From contig NZ_JAOTIK010000001.1 of NCBI RefSeq assembly GCF_030116705.1, positions 3,367,001 to 3,431,000 of the forward strand: a DNA stretch of 64,000 nt, read 5' to 3'. Made by a program: the position numbers and the translations under genes. Within the stretch, counting starts at the first letter, position 1. Every line of letters begins with the position of its first letter. The notes under the pieces are model-generated. The model had not been told where the DNA came from. It ran no database searches and saw nothing but the letters and a program-made list of their open reading frames with translations. Source of the stretch: Streptomyces sp. ML-6. Its GTDB lineage: Bacteria; Actinomycetota; Actinomycetes; Streptomycetales; Streptomycetaceae. This document shows, in pieces, positions 17,823-27,133 of the stretch.

Positions 17823-18022
17823 AGCTGCAAAAATACGCAAGGGAAGAAATGACCAAGAACCGGCACGGGTTCGGACAGGTCAGGCGCGTGCACGTGCATC
17901 TGCCCTTGCATCTGCCCTGCGCATTGGGAACGATGGAGCCCGCGCACCTGCGTGCTCGTTCGTGTTGTGCCGCTGTACCCCCCGCAGTACCGATACAGCC
18001 GCGAATCCCGGGAGTGCCTCGC

Positions 18023-18541
18023 ATGGGGACGAATGGATCGACGATGCTCGAGCCGTTAAGGCAGGGGCTTCCCCCCATCGATCCCTCAGCCGCCTCCGGG
18101 TCAGCCACCTGCACACTGCCCGCCCGCTACGAAGCCGTGAGCGGTGCGCGGAAGTTCACCCGGACGACGCTGAACGGATGGGGGCTGGGCGAGCGCTTCG
18201 ACGACGTCGCACTGGTCGTCTCCGAACTCGTCACGAACGCCCTGCGGCACGCCCTGCCCGGGGACAACGCACCAAACCCCCAGGATCCGTCCGTACGGCT
18301 GCACTTGATGCGGTGGAGCTCACGCCTGGTGTGCGCGGTGCGCGACCCCAGCCAGGAGAGCCCGATCGCCTCCGAGGCGCCGGACTCGGCGGAGTCCGGT
18401 CGCGGCCTCTTCCTCGTGGAGTCCTTCAGCGACTCGTGGGGCTGGCACCCGTCCCCCGCGCCGGACGGCGTCGGACCGGACGGCTCGGCGACGTGCGGCA
18501 AGGTGGTCTGGGCGCTGTTCCGGCTCTCCGACGGCAGATGA
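18023..18541 (+). CDS. ATP-binding protein, anti-sigma-factor-like histidine-kinase-type ATPase
   Basis: A 172-residue GHKL ATPase of the HATPase_c_2 (SpoIIAB/RsbW-like) class. The N-box is intact (VVSELVTNALRHA, with ExxxN) and the G-box is GRGLFLVESF. No membrane segment or sensor domain is present. Such proteins are numerous in Streptomyces and often pair with XRE and DUF397 proteins; they may bind sigma or anti-anti-sigma factors. The start is ATG 18023 with GGGAG 8 bases upstream. It is followed at once by a terminator and faces the DUF397 gene. Confidence 0.88.
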   Translation: MGTNGSTMLEPLRQGLPPIDPSAASGSATCTLPARYEAVSGARKFTRTTLNGWGLGERFDDVALVVSELVTNALRHALPGDNAPNPQDPSVRLHLMRWSSRLVCAVRDPSQESPIASEAPDSAESGRGLFLVESFSDSWGWHPSPAPDGVGPDGSATCGKVVWALFRLSDGR

Positions 18542-18550
18542 GAGCGCCGG

Positions 18551-18591
18551 CCGGCCCCTGGCGGATCCGTGACGGATCTGCCAGGGGCCGG
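18551..18591 (+). terminator. 19-base-pair hairpin after the ATPase gene
   Basis: The arms 18551-18569 and 18573-18591 pair with one G-T and a 3-base loop, nine bases after the ATPase stop. The rest of the gap to 18863 has no gene. It contains short direct repeats of CGGTTCGGCGTCGGT near 18653-18690. Confidence 0.8.
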
Positions 18592-18863
18592 TCGGCAACG
18601 GGTCTGTCAGGGGTCGGCAGGGGCCGCCAGAAGCTGCCAGCCGCTCGGTTCCGGTTCGGCGTCGGTTCAGCGCCGGTTCGGCGTCGGTCCGACATCGGTC
18701 CGATGGATGATTGCCGGCCGACCGTCGGATGACGAGCTGACGGCGCACGCCTCTTCGGGTGTGCGCCGAGGTGCGTTCGGGCGGGATGCCACCTGCGACA
18801 CGTACGGGATTTCCGTGGTGCGCTGCCGAGAGGTGCGGTGACGGGCACCCGGGTCCGGGACGG

Positions 18864-19106
18864 TCAGCCGCCCGCGACCAAGTGGTCGAACTCCCCGTCC
18901 TTCACACCGAGCAGCAACGCCTCTATCTCGGCCGGCGTATAGACCAGGGCGGGCCCGTCGGGGTGGCGCGAATTCCGCATCGCCACATCTCCGTCGGGCA
19001 GTTTCGCGAACTCCACGCAGGACCCCTGGGAGTTGCTGTGTCTGCTCTTCTGCCAGACGACTCCGCGAAGCTCTGTGGCCGCCATGCCGTTGTACACGTG
19101 GTGCAC
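18864..19106 (-). CDS. DUF397 domain protein
   Basis: A small protein of 80 residues that is almost entirely the DUF397 domain: VVWQKSRHSNSQGSCVEFAKLPDGDVAMRNSRHPDG, then ALVYTPAEIEALLLGVKDGEF (listed as two segments). DUF397 proteins are small partners of XRE/DUF5753 regulators; WhiJ's partner is the known example. The start is GTG 19106 because GGGGAG is 6 bases upstream; ATG 19085 (MAATELRG) is the alternative. It probably works with the XRE regulator at 16834-17697 and the ATPase at 18023-18541. Confidence 0.88.
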   Translation of the reverse strand: MHHVYNGMAATELRGVVWQKSRHSNSQGSCVEFAKLPDGDVAMRNSRHPDGPALVYTPAEIEALLLGVKDGEFDHLVAGG

Positions 19107-19358
19107 AGGACGCTCCCCGAGTTGCAAGGTGCAAGTGTCAACTGTCCCGGATCATAGCTCTGTTCAAATTTCCCTGCATGAGCAGATGCATGCGCGGATG
19201 CACGTGCACGCGGGGTGTTCCCACGATTACAGCTTTACTCACAGGGATAGACGCATGGAACGGCTCTTCGGCTCCGTCTGCCCCGAGATGAACGCATCAC
19301 ACCGGTGGAGCGCGCTGATAACTTGGCTCGGACTTTCATCGACAAGGGGGAATTACAG

Positions 19359-19871
19359 ATGCACAGAGTCGTACGTGCCGGTGCGGTGCTCGCGACCGGA
19401 ATCCTCGCCACCGTCGCACTGACGGGCTGCAGCAGCGACAGCGGGAAGAGCGACCCGGGCAAGGACTCCGCCGCGGGGCAGGAGACGCCCGGTCAGGGTT
19501 CCGGCGACAGCGGGGACGACGGCGCTTCCGCGGGCGACGCCTCGACACTGGAGGGCGGCTGGGTCGGGAAGACCGACGGCAAGTCGATCGTCCTGTCCGT
19601 GTCCTCGGGCAAGGCGGCGCTCGTCACCGAGGAACGCGCCTGCACGGGCACCGTGCAGGACACGGACAAGGTGGTGATCGCGCTGAAGTGCGTCAGCGGT
19701 GGCACCGACCGCTCCTCGGGGTCCGTCGAGTCCAACGACGGCAAGACCGTCGTGATCTCCTGGGACAGCGGGGTCAAGGACACCCTGACCAAGACCGACC
19801 CGGGCGCCCTGCCGTCGGGCCTGCCCGAGCTGCCGGAGATGCCGGAGATGCCGGAGATGCCGACGTCCTGA
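19359..19871 (+). CDS. secreted lipoprotein of unknown function
   Basis: A 170-residue putative lipoprotein. It has a basic N-terminus (MHRVVRAG), a hydrophobic stretch and the lipobox LTGC, with the modified cysteine at about residue 24. A Ser/Gly/Asp-rich linker follows, then a compact Ser/Thr/Lys-rich domain with two cysteines (RACTGTV, ALKCVSG) that could form a disulphide. The C-terminus is the short repeat ELPEMPEMPEMP, encoded by near-identical 9-base units (19829-19861). The start is ATG 19359, with AAGGGGG 8 bases upstream. I do not recognise the family. A hairpin at 19881-19914 ends the gene. Confidence 0.82.
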   Translation: MHRVVRAGAVLATGILATVALTGCSSDSGKSDPGKDSAAGQETPGQGSGDSGDDGASAGDASTLEGGWVGKTDGKSIVLSVSSGKAALVTEERACTGTVQDTDKVVIALKCVSGGTDRSSGSVESNDGKTVVISWDSGVKDTLTKTDPGALPSGLPELPEMPEMPEMPTS

Positions 19872-19880
19872 CGAACCGAC

Positions 19881-19914
19881 CGGCCCGGCGGCTCCGGTCG
19901 GAGCTGCCGGGCCG
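19881..19914 (+). terminator. hairpin terminator after the lipoprotein gene
   Basis: The arms 19881-19896 and 19899-19914 are complementary with one G-T pair; the effective stem is about 14 base pairs with a small loop. It begins ten bases after the stop codon. Confidence 0.7.
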
Positions 19915-20006
19915 CCGGAGTCGTGGGGTTCCCGAGGCGCTGGAGTCGTCGAAGCCTCCGGACTCCGATGCGGCGGGCGGCCCCGCACGCGATGCGGGTG
20001 ACCGCC

Positions 20007-22286
20007 TCACCCCGCCCGGCCACCGGGCCGATCCGAATCCGGCCCGGACCCGGGGTCGGGCTTCGAACCCGGCCCCGGTTCCGGCTTCGGCTTCGGCTTC
20101 GGCTTCGGCTTCGGCTTCGGCGATCCGTCCAGGCCCCGGGAGAATTCCTCCAGGGCGTCGAGGAGGAGGTGGGCCCCTTCCCGTACGAAGGGGTCGCCCG
20201 CCCTCCTCTCGTCCGCGGCCTGCCGCGCGTCCCATTCCGCCAGTGCCTCGCGCACCTCGGACCAGTCCGGTACGCGCCGTTCCCGCACCTCCTTCGCACC
20301 CTGTTCGGTGGCCCGGCGCAGCGCTCGGGCGAGACGGGCGGCGTCCGGTACGGGGGTGGCGTCGCCGCCGCAGGGGAGGTGGGCCTCCAGCAGCATCGCG
20401 GCCCGGCCGAGTTCGGCGAGCGCGTGCTGGGTGTCGTCGGCGGCGGCGCGGGAGAGGCCGCGGTTGCGCACCGGTTCGTGCTGGGCGATCGCCAGCGCCT
20501 CCTGCCAGGCGACCCGGGCCTCGCGGGTGTCGAGCAGCGCCGAGCGGACGTCGTCATGGCCGCGTTCGGCCGGTGCGGCGTACTGGTCGACGACCGAGGC
20601 GGCGTACCGTCCGTCCGCCTTCAGCCAGTCCCCGAGCCTGCCGCGCAGCCGCGGCGTCTCCCAGGCGGGGTAGAGCGCGTACGAGATCATCGCGAGCAGT
20701 CCGCCGACGAGGGTGAGGACGACCCGTTCCAGCACGGTCTGCGACCAGTCGTCGCCCGCCATGCCGAGCAGGAAGACCACGTACGCGGAGATGCACGCCT
20801 GGCCGACCACGTACCCGGTGCGCATCAGCAGGTACATCAGCAGGGCGCAGAGCACGGCGAGCGCCGCGGCCAGGCCCGTGCCCGGACGGGTGGCCTGGGC
20901 GATCCCCGTGGCGAGCGACACCCCGACGATCGTGCCGCCGAACCGGGCCACGGAGCGCCCGTACGTCTGGGAGAACTCCGGCCGCATCACCATGACGGCC
21001 GCCATGGGCGCCCAGTAGCCGTGCCCGAACGGCAGCGCGGTGCCGATGAGGTAGCCGACGGCCGTGACGGCGGAGACCCGGACGGCGTGCCGCAGGATCG
21101 GTGAACCGGGGCGCAGTTCGGCGCGCATCGCCTTCACCACGACGGGGATCAGCCGCAGGAGGGTGGGGCGGCGGCGGTGCGGTGCGGGGGCGGGGGTTCC
21201 GGTCCCGGAGGGGGTTCCGTCCGCGGCGGAGGAGGTTCTGCCCGCGGCGGCCTTGATCGACTCGGCGGCCCGGTCCGCCTCGGCCTTCTCCTCCTTCGTC
21301 CCCTCGCCGTCGGCCGTCTCGATGACGTCGGAGAGCAGTGCGCCGAGCCGGTCGGCGGCCCGGCGCGGCGGGCCGGTGAGCAGCGTTCCGGTGTCCGGGG
21401 TCCGCAGCACGGCCACGGCGGCCGGGGACAGTTCGACCGGGTCGCCGTGGCGGATCGCGCGGGCCGCCGAGTCGAGCACCGATCCGGCGGCGGCCAGGAG
21501 TTCGCGGACCCGGTCCCGCTCGGGCCCCTCGGACGGCACGCCCATCGACGGGTCGGCGAGCGAGGCGAGGACCGGCCGGATGCGTTCGGCGATGCCCCGG
21601 GAGCCCCGCAGTTCGGGCGGGCGGCGGCGGGCCTGCCGCGGGGTGACCGCCGCCGCGTTGCGGGCCGTCATCAGCGGCACCGGGTCGAAGGGGGCGACCG
21701 GGTCGTGGCGCAGCCGCCGGGCGTAGTCGGCCTCGGCGGCCAGCGCGTCGGCGAGGGCGTCGCGCTGGGCGCCCCATCTCCGTACCGGGAACAGGACGAT
21801 CAGCGCCGCCTGCACGACCCCGCCGACCAGGATCATCACGGCGTGCACGGCCGAGTCCGCGAGGGAGGTCGGCAAGGTGATCGTGACCAGCATGATCGCC
21901 ACGTTGGAGGCCGCGATGAGGCCACCGGTGGGGCCCGCCGCCCAGGCCAGGCCCGCGACGAACGTCCAGATCACCAGCAGGGCCAGGAAGAGCGGCAGCC
22001 GGGAGCCGGTGAGGTAGCCGAGGAACGTGGACACGGCGAGGCTCGCCCCGGAGACCAGCGCGAGCACCGGCCGGGGGCGCCAGCTGCGCTGGAACGTGGC
22101 GATGGCCGCCTGGAACGCGCCGAACGCGGAACTCGCGGCGACCACGGGGCCGAAGAGCGCGAGGGAGATCCCGATGACGAGGGCGAGACCGGCCGCGCCG
22201 CGGATCGCGATGAGCGGTTCGAGACGTTGCCGCTCGATCTTCAGCCCCGAGCGGGCGGTCTCCTTCAGCGCCCGGAGCCAGCTCAT
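20007..22286 (-). CDS. FUSC-family inner-membrane protein (aromatic acid exporter-like)
   Basis: A 759-residue membrane protein with two clusters of hydrophobic helices (about residues 25-170 and 395-550), each followed by a long helical cytoplasmic region. This is the layout of the FUSC/YccS/AaeB superfamily. Conserved second-half elements include GYWAPMAAVMVMRPEFSQTYGRS. AaeB exports hydroxylated aromatic acids; the substrate here is unknown. The C-terminus (about 720-759) is an odd Lys-Pro repeat tail encoded by tandem GGCTTC hexamers on the plus strand (20083-20121), which could vary in length by slippage. The start is ATG 22286 with a weak ribosome binding site. Confidence 0.87.
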   Translation of the reverse strand: MSWLRALKETARSGLKIERQRLEPLIAIRGAAGLALVIGISLALFGPVVAASSAFGAFQAAIATFQRSWRPRPVLALVSGASLAVSTFLGYLTGSRLPLFLALLVIWTFVAGLAWAAGPTGGLIAASNVAIMLVTITLPTSLADSAVHAVMILVGGVVQAALIVLFPVRRWGAQRDALADALAAEADYARRLRHDPVAPFDPVPLMTARNAAAVTPRQARRRPPELRGSRGIAERIRPVLASLADPSMGVPSEGPERDRVRELLAAAGSVLDSAARAIRHGDPVELSPAAVAVLRTPDTGTLLTGPPRRAADRLGALLSDVIETADGEGTKEEKAEADRAAESIKAAAGRTSSAADGTPSGTGTPAPAPHRRRPTLLRLIPVVVKAMRAELRPGSPILRHAVRVSAVTAVGYLIGTALPFGHGYWAPMAAVMVMRPEFSQTYGRSVARFGGTIVGVSLATGIAQATRPGTGLAAALAVLCALLMYLLMRTGYVVGQACISAYVVFLLGMAGDDWSQTVLERVVLTLVGGLLAMISYALYPAWETPRLRGRLGDWLKADGRYAASVVDQYAAPAERGHDDVRSALLDTREARVAWQEALAIAQHEPVRNRGLSRAAADDTQHALAELGRAAMLLEAHLPCGGDATPVPDAARLARALRRATEQGAKEVRERRVPDWSEVREALAEWDARQAADERRAGDPFVREGAHLLLDALEEFSRGLDGSPKPKPKPKPKPKPEPGPGSKPDPGSGPDSDRPGGRAG
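20083..20121 (-). repeat. tandem hexamer repeat encoding a Lys-Pro tail
   Basis: Six and a half consecutive GGCTTC units on the plus strand are read on the minus strand as alternating AAG and CCG codons inside the FUSC gene. The perfect copies suggest recent expansion. Confidence 0.85.
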
Positions 22287-22512
22287 GCCCAGAGCCTAAC
22301 CGGAATTCCCGTTTTGCCCCGAGTCAGGAGGGTCCGAATCCTCCGGGCCCGAGAAAGTCACCCGGGTCTCCGCGGCCTGGGGCCGGGGGTCGGTGGTTCC
22401 TGCCCGGCGGTCGGGGGTGGGTGGTTCCTGATCGGGGGTCGGTGGTTCCTGCCGGGCGGCCGGGGTCGGCGGTCAGCGGTCAGCGGTCGACAGGTCCTGG
22501 CGGGGTCGGCGG

Positions 22513-23718
22513 TCAGCGCTTTCCGCGCCGGTCGCGCAGCTCCGGACCGGCGGGCCCGCCCATCCGCGCCCGGTCCGCGGCGGCCGTGCCGTGGGTCCAT
22601 CCGTCCAGGTCCGCGGCGCCCCTGACCCGGGTGGTCGTGGTCCGGGGGAACATCCGCTCGGCGGTGTCCGTGACCGCCATGTCGCGGGCGGCGAGCACCG
22701 GGAGCAGCTGCGGGTCACCGCCTCCCCCGTCCCCCGCGCCGGAACCGGCCCCCGCCTCGGCCTCGGCGGCCGCGGTGACGCGGGCGGTGTCGGCGGCGAG
22801 CCGGCTGCCCAGGCGCTGGGCGTACGCCATCAGGAAGGACTGCCGGAACGTCTTGGTCCGCTTGCGCCCGCCGGCCCGCTGGCCCGCCTCCGCCTTCGTC
22901 ATCGCCACCGTGCCCTGGACCAGCAGGGAGGTGTACAGCAGCTCCACGGCGTCCAGGTCCGGTTCGAAGCCGACCACCGTGGAGAAGCCGAGGTCACTGT
23001 TCCACACCGCGCGGCAGCGGTTCGCGGAGGCGACCGCGTCGAGCAGGATCGCCTTCGCCGTCTCGTACGGCGCGTCCACCCCGACCCGGCACGCCCCGGG
23101 CGCCTCCTTGCTGTGCGTGCGGGCGGCGAGCAGGGCCTCGTCGATGGAGTGCCGGGCCATCAGCTCCTGGGCCTTGGTGGTCAGGGCCTCCGCCTCCTCG
23201 GGGAAGCCGGTCGCCTCGGCCTTGGCGAGCAGGGCCCGGATCCGGGTCAGCATCCGGGGTTCGTCGTGCGCGGGCGGCAGGCGGAGGTCGTGCGGGGAGG
23301 CGCCGGGCGGCGGACCGACCGGCTCGATGGCGGGGAGCCGGAGCAGCAGCCGGTACAGCCCGAGGACGGCGGACGCGTAGGAGAAACGGTCCGGCCGGTT
23401 ACGGGGCGGGGCGTCCGGGAGCCCGTCGAGCTGGGCGCGCCAGCGCGGCGGCAGCGGTTCGTACCGCCCGGTCTCCGAGCCGATCAGCCCGGCGGCGATC
23501 CCGGCCGCGGTCTCGTCGAGCTCGCGGCGGACGGTGCGTACGACGTCGGCGGGCTGCCAGCCGCGCTCCCAGGCCCGGCGGACGAACTCCTCGCCGCGCC
23601 GGAACAGTTCCGCGTCGGCCGTCGGATCGGCGGCGAGCAGCGAGGCGCCGGTGTCGAGTCCGGCGTCGCCGTCCGAGTAGAGGGCCGCCGCGAATGCCTG
23701 GTCGATCACCGGTTCCAT
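22513..23718 (-). CDS. DUF2786 domain protein
   Basis: A 401-residue protein. The central part (about 165-205) matches the DUF2786 motif MLTRIRALLAKAEATGFPEE with a following ARHSIDEALL helix; a region with GFEPDLDAVELLYTSLLVQ and the basic RAGGRKRTKTFRQSF follows. The N-terminal half is rich in WERGWQPADVVR-type helices. The function of the family is unknown; several members lie near phage or plasmid genes. No signal or membrane segment is seen. The start is ATG 23718, without a strong ribosome binding site. It is divergent from the ABC exporter genes, with 106 bases between starts. Confidence 0.82.
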   Translation of the reverse strand: MEPVIDQAFAAALYSDGDAGLDTGASLLAADPTADAELFRRGEEFVRRAWERGWQPADVVRTVRRELDETAAGIAAGLIGSETGRYEPLPPRWRAQLDGLPDAPPRNRPDRFSYASAVLGLYRLLLRLPAIEPVGPPPGASPHDLRLPPAHDEPRMLTRIRALLAKAEATGFPEEAEALTTKAQELMARHSIDEALLAARTHSKEAPGACRVGVDAPYETAKAILLDAVASANRCRAVWNSDLGFSTVVGFEPDLDAVELLYTSLLVQGTVAMTKAEAGQRAGGRKRTKTFRQSFLMAYAQRLGSRLAADTARVTAAAEAEAGAGSGAGDGGGGDPQLLPVLAARDMAVTDTAERMFPRTTTTRVRGAADLDGWTHGTAAADRARMGGPAGPELRDRRGKR

Positions 23719-23824
23719 GAGGTCAGGGTAGGCAGGACGGAAGGGAGGGGTGGGGCTGGCCCCACCGTGCGGACGGGCCCTGGTGGTCGTGATCGCGGGG
23801 TGCGGAAACGGTTCGATCGCAGGC

Positions 23825-24799
23825 ATGACCTCCCTGCACCCGCCCACCGCGTCGACCGCATCGACCACCTCGACCGCAGCCGCCGTATCCGCTGGGTCCG
23901 CTGGGTCCGCCCCGCTCACCGCAACGTCCATGGCCGGCGCGTCCGTGGCCGATGTGTCCGTGGCCGGTGCCGACGCCGTGCGGCTGCGTTCCCTGCGCCG
24001 GGCCTACGACCGGGTCGAGGCCCTCGCCGGCGTCGACCTCACCGTCCGCGCCGGCACCTTCACCGCCGTCATGGGCCCGTCCGGGTCCGGCAAGTCCACG
24101 CTGCTGCACTGCGCGGCCGGGCTGGACCGGCCGACGTCCGGCACCGTCGAGGTGGGCGGGACGGAACTGACCGGGCTGAGCGAGCGCCGGCTGACGCTGC
24201 TGCGCCGGGACCTGATCGGCTTCGTCTTCCAGTCGTTCAACCTCGTCCCCTCGCTGACCGCCGCGCAGAACGTCGCGCTGCCGCTGCGCCTCGCGGGCCG
24301 CCGCCCGTCCCGCGCCGAGGTGCGGGAGGCCCTGGCCCGGGTCGGCCTCGCGGACCGGGCGGGACACCGGCCCGCCGAGCTGTCCGGCGGCCAGCAGCAG
24401 CGGGTGGCCCTGGCGCGGGCCCTGATCACCCGGCCCCCGGTGCTCTTCGGCGACGAACCGACCGGCGCGCTGGACACCACGACGAGCCGGTGGGTGATGG
24501 AGATGCTGCGGGAACTAATGGACCTGGAGGGGCAGACGATCGTGATGGTCACCCACGACCCGGTGGCCGCGGCGTACGCGGACCGGGTGGTCTTCCTGGT
24601 CGACGGGCGGGTGGCGGACGATCTGACCGCTCCCGGCGCCGAGCGGATCGCGGCCCGGCTCACGACGGGACACGAACGCGCCTGGCACGGCGACGGGCAC
24701 GGCCCCGGACACAACAACACCAGCACCAGCACCAGAGCCGGCACCGGAACCGGAATCAGCACCAGCACCGGAACCCGGGCCCCGGAGGCGTCGTGCTGA
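23825..24799 (+). CDS. ABC transporter ATP-binding protein (MacB/LolD-type)
   Basis: A 324-residue ATPase. It has Walker A GPSGSGKST, Q-loop FVFQSFNLVPSLTA, signature LSGGQQQR, Walker B PPVLFGDEPTGALD and the His switch MVTHDP. These are the marks of the family that drives FtsX/MacB-type exporters or lipoprotein release. The first 45 residues and the last 30 are Ser/Thr/Ala/Gly-rich low-complexity extensions, so the true start may be a later Met (23930). The gene overlaps the permease start by 7 bases, so the two form one exporter operon. Confidence 0.92.
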   Translation: MTSLHPPTASTASTTSTAAAVSAGSAGSAPLTATSMAGASVADVSVAGADAVRLRSLRRAYDRVEALAGVDLTVRAGTFTAVMGPSGSGKSTLLHCAAGLDRPTSGTVEVGGTELTGLSERRLTLLRRDLIGFVFQSFNLVPSLTAAQNVALPLRLAGRRPSRAEVREALARVGLADRAGHRPAELSGGQQQRVALARALITRPPVLFGDEPTGALDTTTSRWVMEMLRELMDLEGQTIVMVTHDPVAAAYADRVVFLVDGRVADDLTAPGAERIAARLTTGHERAWHGDGHGPGHNNTSTSTRAGTGTGISTSTGTRAPEASC

Positions 24800-26970
24800 C
24801 CGTCGCCCTCGCCTCCCTGCGCACCCGCTGGACCACGCTCATCGGCACCTTCGTCGCGCTCGCGCTGGGCGTGGGGCTGATCGCGACCATGGGCCTCGGG
24901 CTCGCCTCGACCCTCGACGCGCCGGACCGGGCGCCGCAGCGGTTCGCCGGATCACCGGTGGTCGTGATGGGCGTCGACACCCTGACCGTACGGGTGCGGC
25001 GCGGGCCGTCCACAACCGAGGTGGGCCACGGGCTCGCCCATCCACACCCTGTGGATACCGAACTCCTGCGCGAACTCCGGGCGCTCGGTCCGGTGACCCG
25101 GGACGACGGCCCGGAGCTCGTCGGACCGCCCTCCGCCACCGGCCGGGGTGCGACCCGCGGCCCGGACGCCGTGGGGGTGGACGCCCCCGCCGACGAGGTG
25201 CGCCGCGTCGTCGGCGACCGCGCCCAGGTTCTCACCGGGGACGACCGGCGCCGCGCCGACCCGGACACGGAGCGGGACGCCGAGGGGCTGGTGACCGTGA
25301 ACGCCCTGCTCGGCACGGCCGGGGGCGTCACCGCCTTCGTCTCGGCCTTCGTCGTCGCGTCGACGTTCGCCTTCTCGGTGGCCCTGCGCCGCCGCGAGTT
25401 CGGGCTGCTGCGCACGGCGGGGGCGACGCCCGGCCAGTTGCGGCGGCTGCTGCTGACGGAGGCCGCCGTGATCGGTGTGCTCGCCTCCGCCGCCGGGTGC
25501 GCGCTGGGCCGCCTGGCCGCACCGGTGCTCGCCGAGCTGCTGGTGACCGAGGGCATGGCGCCGTCCTGGTTCGCGATCCGCCCGGCCGCCTGGCCGCTCC
25601 ACGTCGCCTTCTGGACCGGGCAGGCCGTGGCGCTCGCGGGGGTCCGGGCGGCCTCGCGGCGGGCGGGCCGAACCGGCCCCGCGGAGGCGCTGCGCGAGGC
25701 CGACGTCGATACGGGCGTGCTCCCGCCGGTCCGCCGTCTGCTCGGCTTCGCGCTGCTCGCGGGAGCCGCGTTCCTGATGGCGAAGTCCCTGGTCACCGAC
25801 CCGTCCGCGCTGCTGAAGCGGAAGACGTACATCACTCAGCCGATGGTCCTGATCACGGCCGTCGCCCTGCTCGCGCCGCTGCTGGTGCGCCTGTCGGCGC
25901 GACTGGTCAGGCTGCCCGGGGCGACCGGGACGCTCGTGTCCGCGAACACCTCGGCGGCATTGCGGCGCACGACCGCGATCGTCGCCCCGGTGCTGGTCAC
26001 CGTGGGGCTGGCCGGTTCGGTGGCCGGTTCGGCGACGACGGTGTCGGCGGCGCGGGCGGCGGAGGCCCGCGAGCACACCCGGGCCGACCTGGTCGTGACG
26101 GGACGGAACCTGAGGCCCCGTCCGGTGCCGGGCGCGACGCTCTCCGCCTCGGCCCCCACCGCCGTCCACGTACGGGAGGAGGGCTCCGCCCTCGTCACGT
26201 CCGAAGCCCGCGCGGTGGACGACCCGAAGGCCCTCGCGACGGTCGGCCGACTGCCGGTGGTGGCGGGCGACATCGATGACCTGGACGACCGCTCGATCGT
26301 GGTGAACGAGGAGTGGGAACAGCACACGGTGGGCTCGACGGTACGGGTGTGGCTGGGCGACGGGCGGCCGGCGAAGCTGCGGATCGTGGCGGTGCTGGCG
26401 CTCGGGACCGGGACCAACGGGGTCTATGTGACCAGGGCGAACGCTCCGGCGGCCGGGGTGGACCGGATCGACGTGCGCCTCTCGCCGGGCGCCGACCGGG
26501 CCGCCGTCACCGCGCGGCTGCGCGGGACGGGCGGCACGGTGCGGCCGGTGGAGCGGTGGGCGGCCGCGACGCATCCCCGTACGAGTGCGCAGACCCGGTT
26601 CGGCCTGGCCGTGGTCCTGGGCATCGCGCTGGTCTACACGGTGATCGCCCTGGCCAACACGCTGCTGATGGCGGGGTCCGTACGGGCCCGGGAGCTGGAC
26701 GCGCTCCGGCTGGCCGGCGCCACCCGGCCGCAGGTCCTCGCGGTGGTGGCCGGGGAGACCCTCTTCGCGGTCGGGCTCGGGGCACTGCTCGGCCTCGCCG
26801 TGACCGCGGTGAACCTGGCGGGTCCGGCCGCCGCCCTGGCCTCGCTGGCCGCGCCGGTCGAGGTGGCGGTGCCGTGGTCGCTGATGGGCGGTGCGGCGGG
26901 GGTGTGCGCGGTGGTCGCGGTGGGGGCGGCGCTGCTGCCGGGGGCGGTGCGCCGCACGCGCTGCCGGTGA
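24793..26970 (+). CDS. ABC transporter permease, FtsX-like
   Basis: A 725-residue permease. After an N-terminal helix (LASLRTRWTTLIGTFVALALG) and an extracytoplasmic domain, it has a first FtsX domain (VSAFVVASTFAFSVALRRREFGLLRTAGATPGQLR), described here in two parts, and a second at the C-terminus (ALVYTVIALANTLLMAGSV, RELDALRLAGATRPQVL). This duplicated architecture is typical of single-polypeptide exporters that move peptides or lipids from the outer leaflet. The start is GTG 24793 with GGAGG four bases upstream, inside the end of the ATPase gene. A perfect hairpin follows the stop. The cargo is unknown. Confidence 0.9.
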   Translation: MLTVALASLRTRWTTLIGTFVALALGVGLIATMGLGLASTLDAPDRAPQRFAGSPVVVMGVDTLTVRVRRGPSTTEVGHGLAHPHPVDTELLRELRALGPVTRDDGPELVGPPSATGRGATRGPDAVGVDAPADEVRRVVGDRAQVLTGDDRRRADPDTERDAEGLVTVNALLGTAGGVTAFVSAFVVASTFAFSVALRRREFGLLRTAGATPGQLRRLLLTEAAVIGVLASAAGCALGRLAAPVLAELLVTEGMAPSWFAIRPAAWPLHVAFWTGQAVALAGVRAASRRAGRTGPAEALREADVDTGVLPPVRRLLGFALLAGAAFLMAKSLVTDPSALLKRKTYITQPMVLITAVALLAPLLVRLSARLVRLPGATGTLVSANTSAALRRTTAIVAPVLVTVGLAGSVAGSATTVSAARAAEAREHTRADLVVTGRNLRPRPVPGATLSASAPTAVHVREEGSALVTSEARAVDDPKALATVGRLPVVAGDIDDLDDRSIVVNEEWEQHTVGSTVRVWLGDGRPAKLRIVAVLALGTGTNGVYVTRANAPAAGVDRIDVRLSPGADRAAVTARLRGTGGTVRPVERWAAATHPRTSAQTRFGLAVVLGIALVYTVIALANTLLMAGSVRARELDALRLAGATRPQVLAVVAGETLFAVGLGALLGLAVTAVNLAGPAAALASLAAPVEVAVPWSLMGGAAGVCAVVAVGAALLPGAVRRTRCR

Positions 26971-27011
26971 CCGGGTTCGGCGGCCCGGTCCGGCCGGGCC
27001 GCCGAACCCGG
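26971..27011 (+). terminator. perfect 18-base-pair hairpin after the ABC exporter operon
   Basis: The arms 26971-26988 and 26994-27011 are perfectly complementary with a 5-base loop and start directly after the permease TGA. Confidence 0.85.
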
Positions 27012-27133
27012 CCGGGCAACGTGTGTGGTCCATCCAGCGGCACTTGCTGACGGTGCATCCGCTTTCCCCTTTCGTCACGCTTTAGCGTGCTTCCTGTCCT
27101 ATCCCAGAGGCCGCCGACGGAGGCGATCGAGGA

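Noticed and set aside
22591..24790. Long open frame on the plus strand running into the ABC permease
   Set aside because: The part before 24793 is opposite or beside real genes, has no recognisable domain and is Arg/Gly-rich, as expected from a GC-rich shadow frame. Only the permease portion is real.
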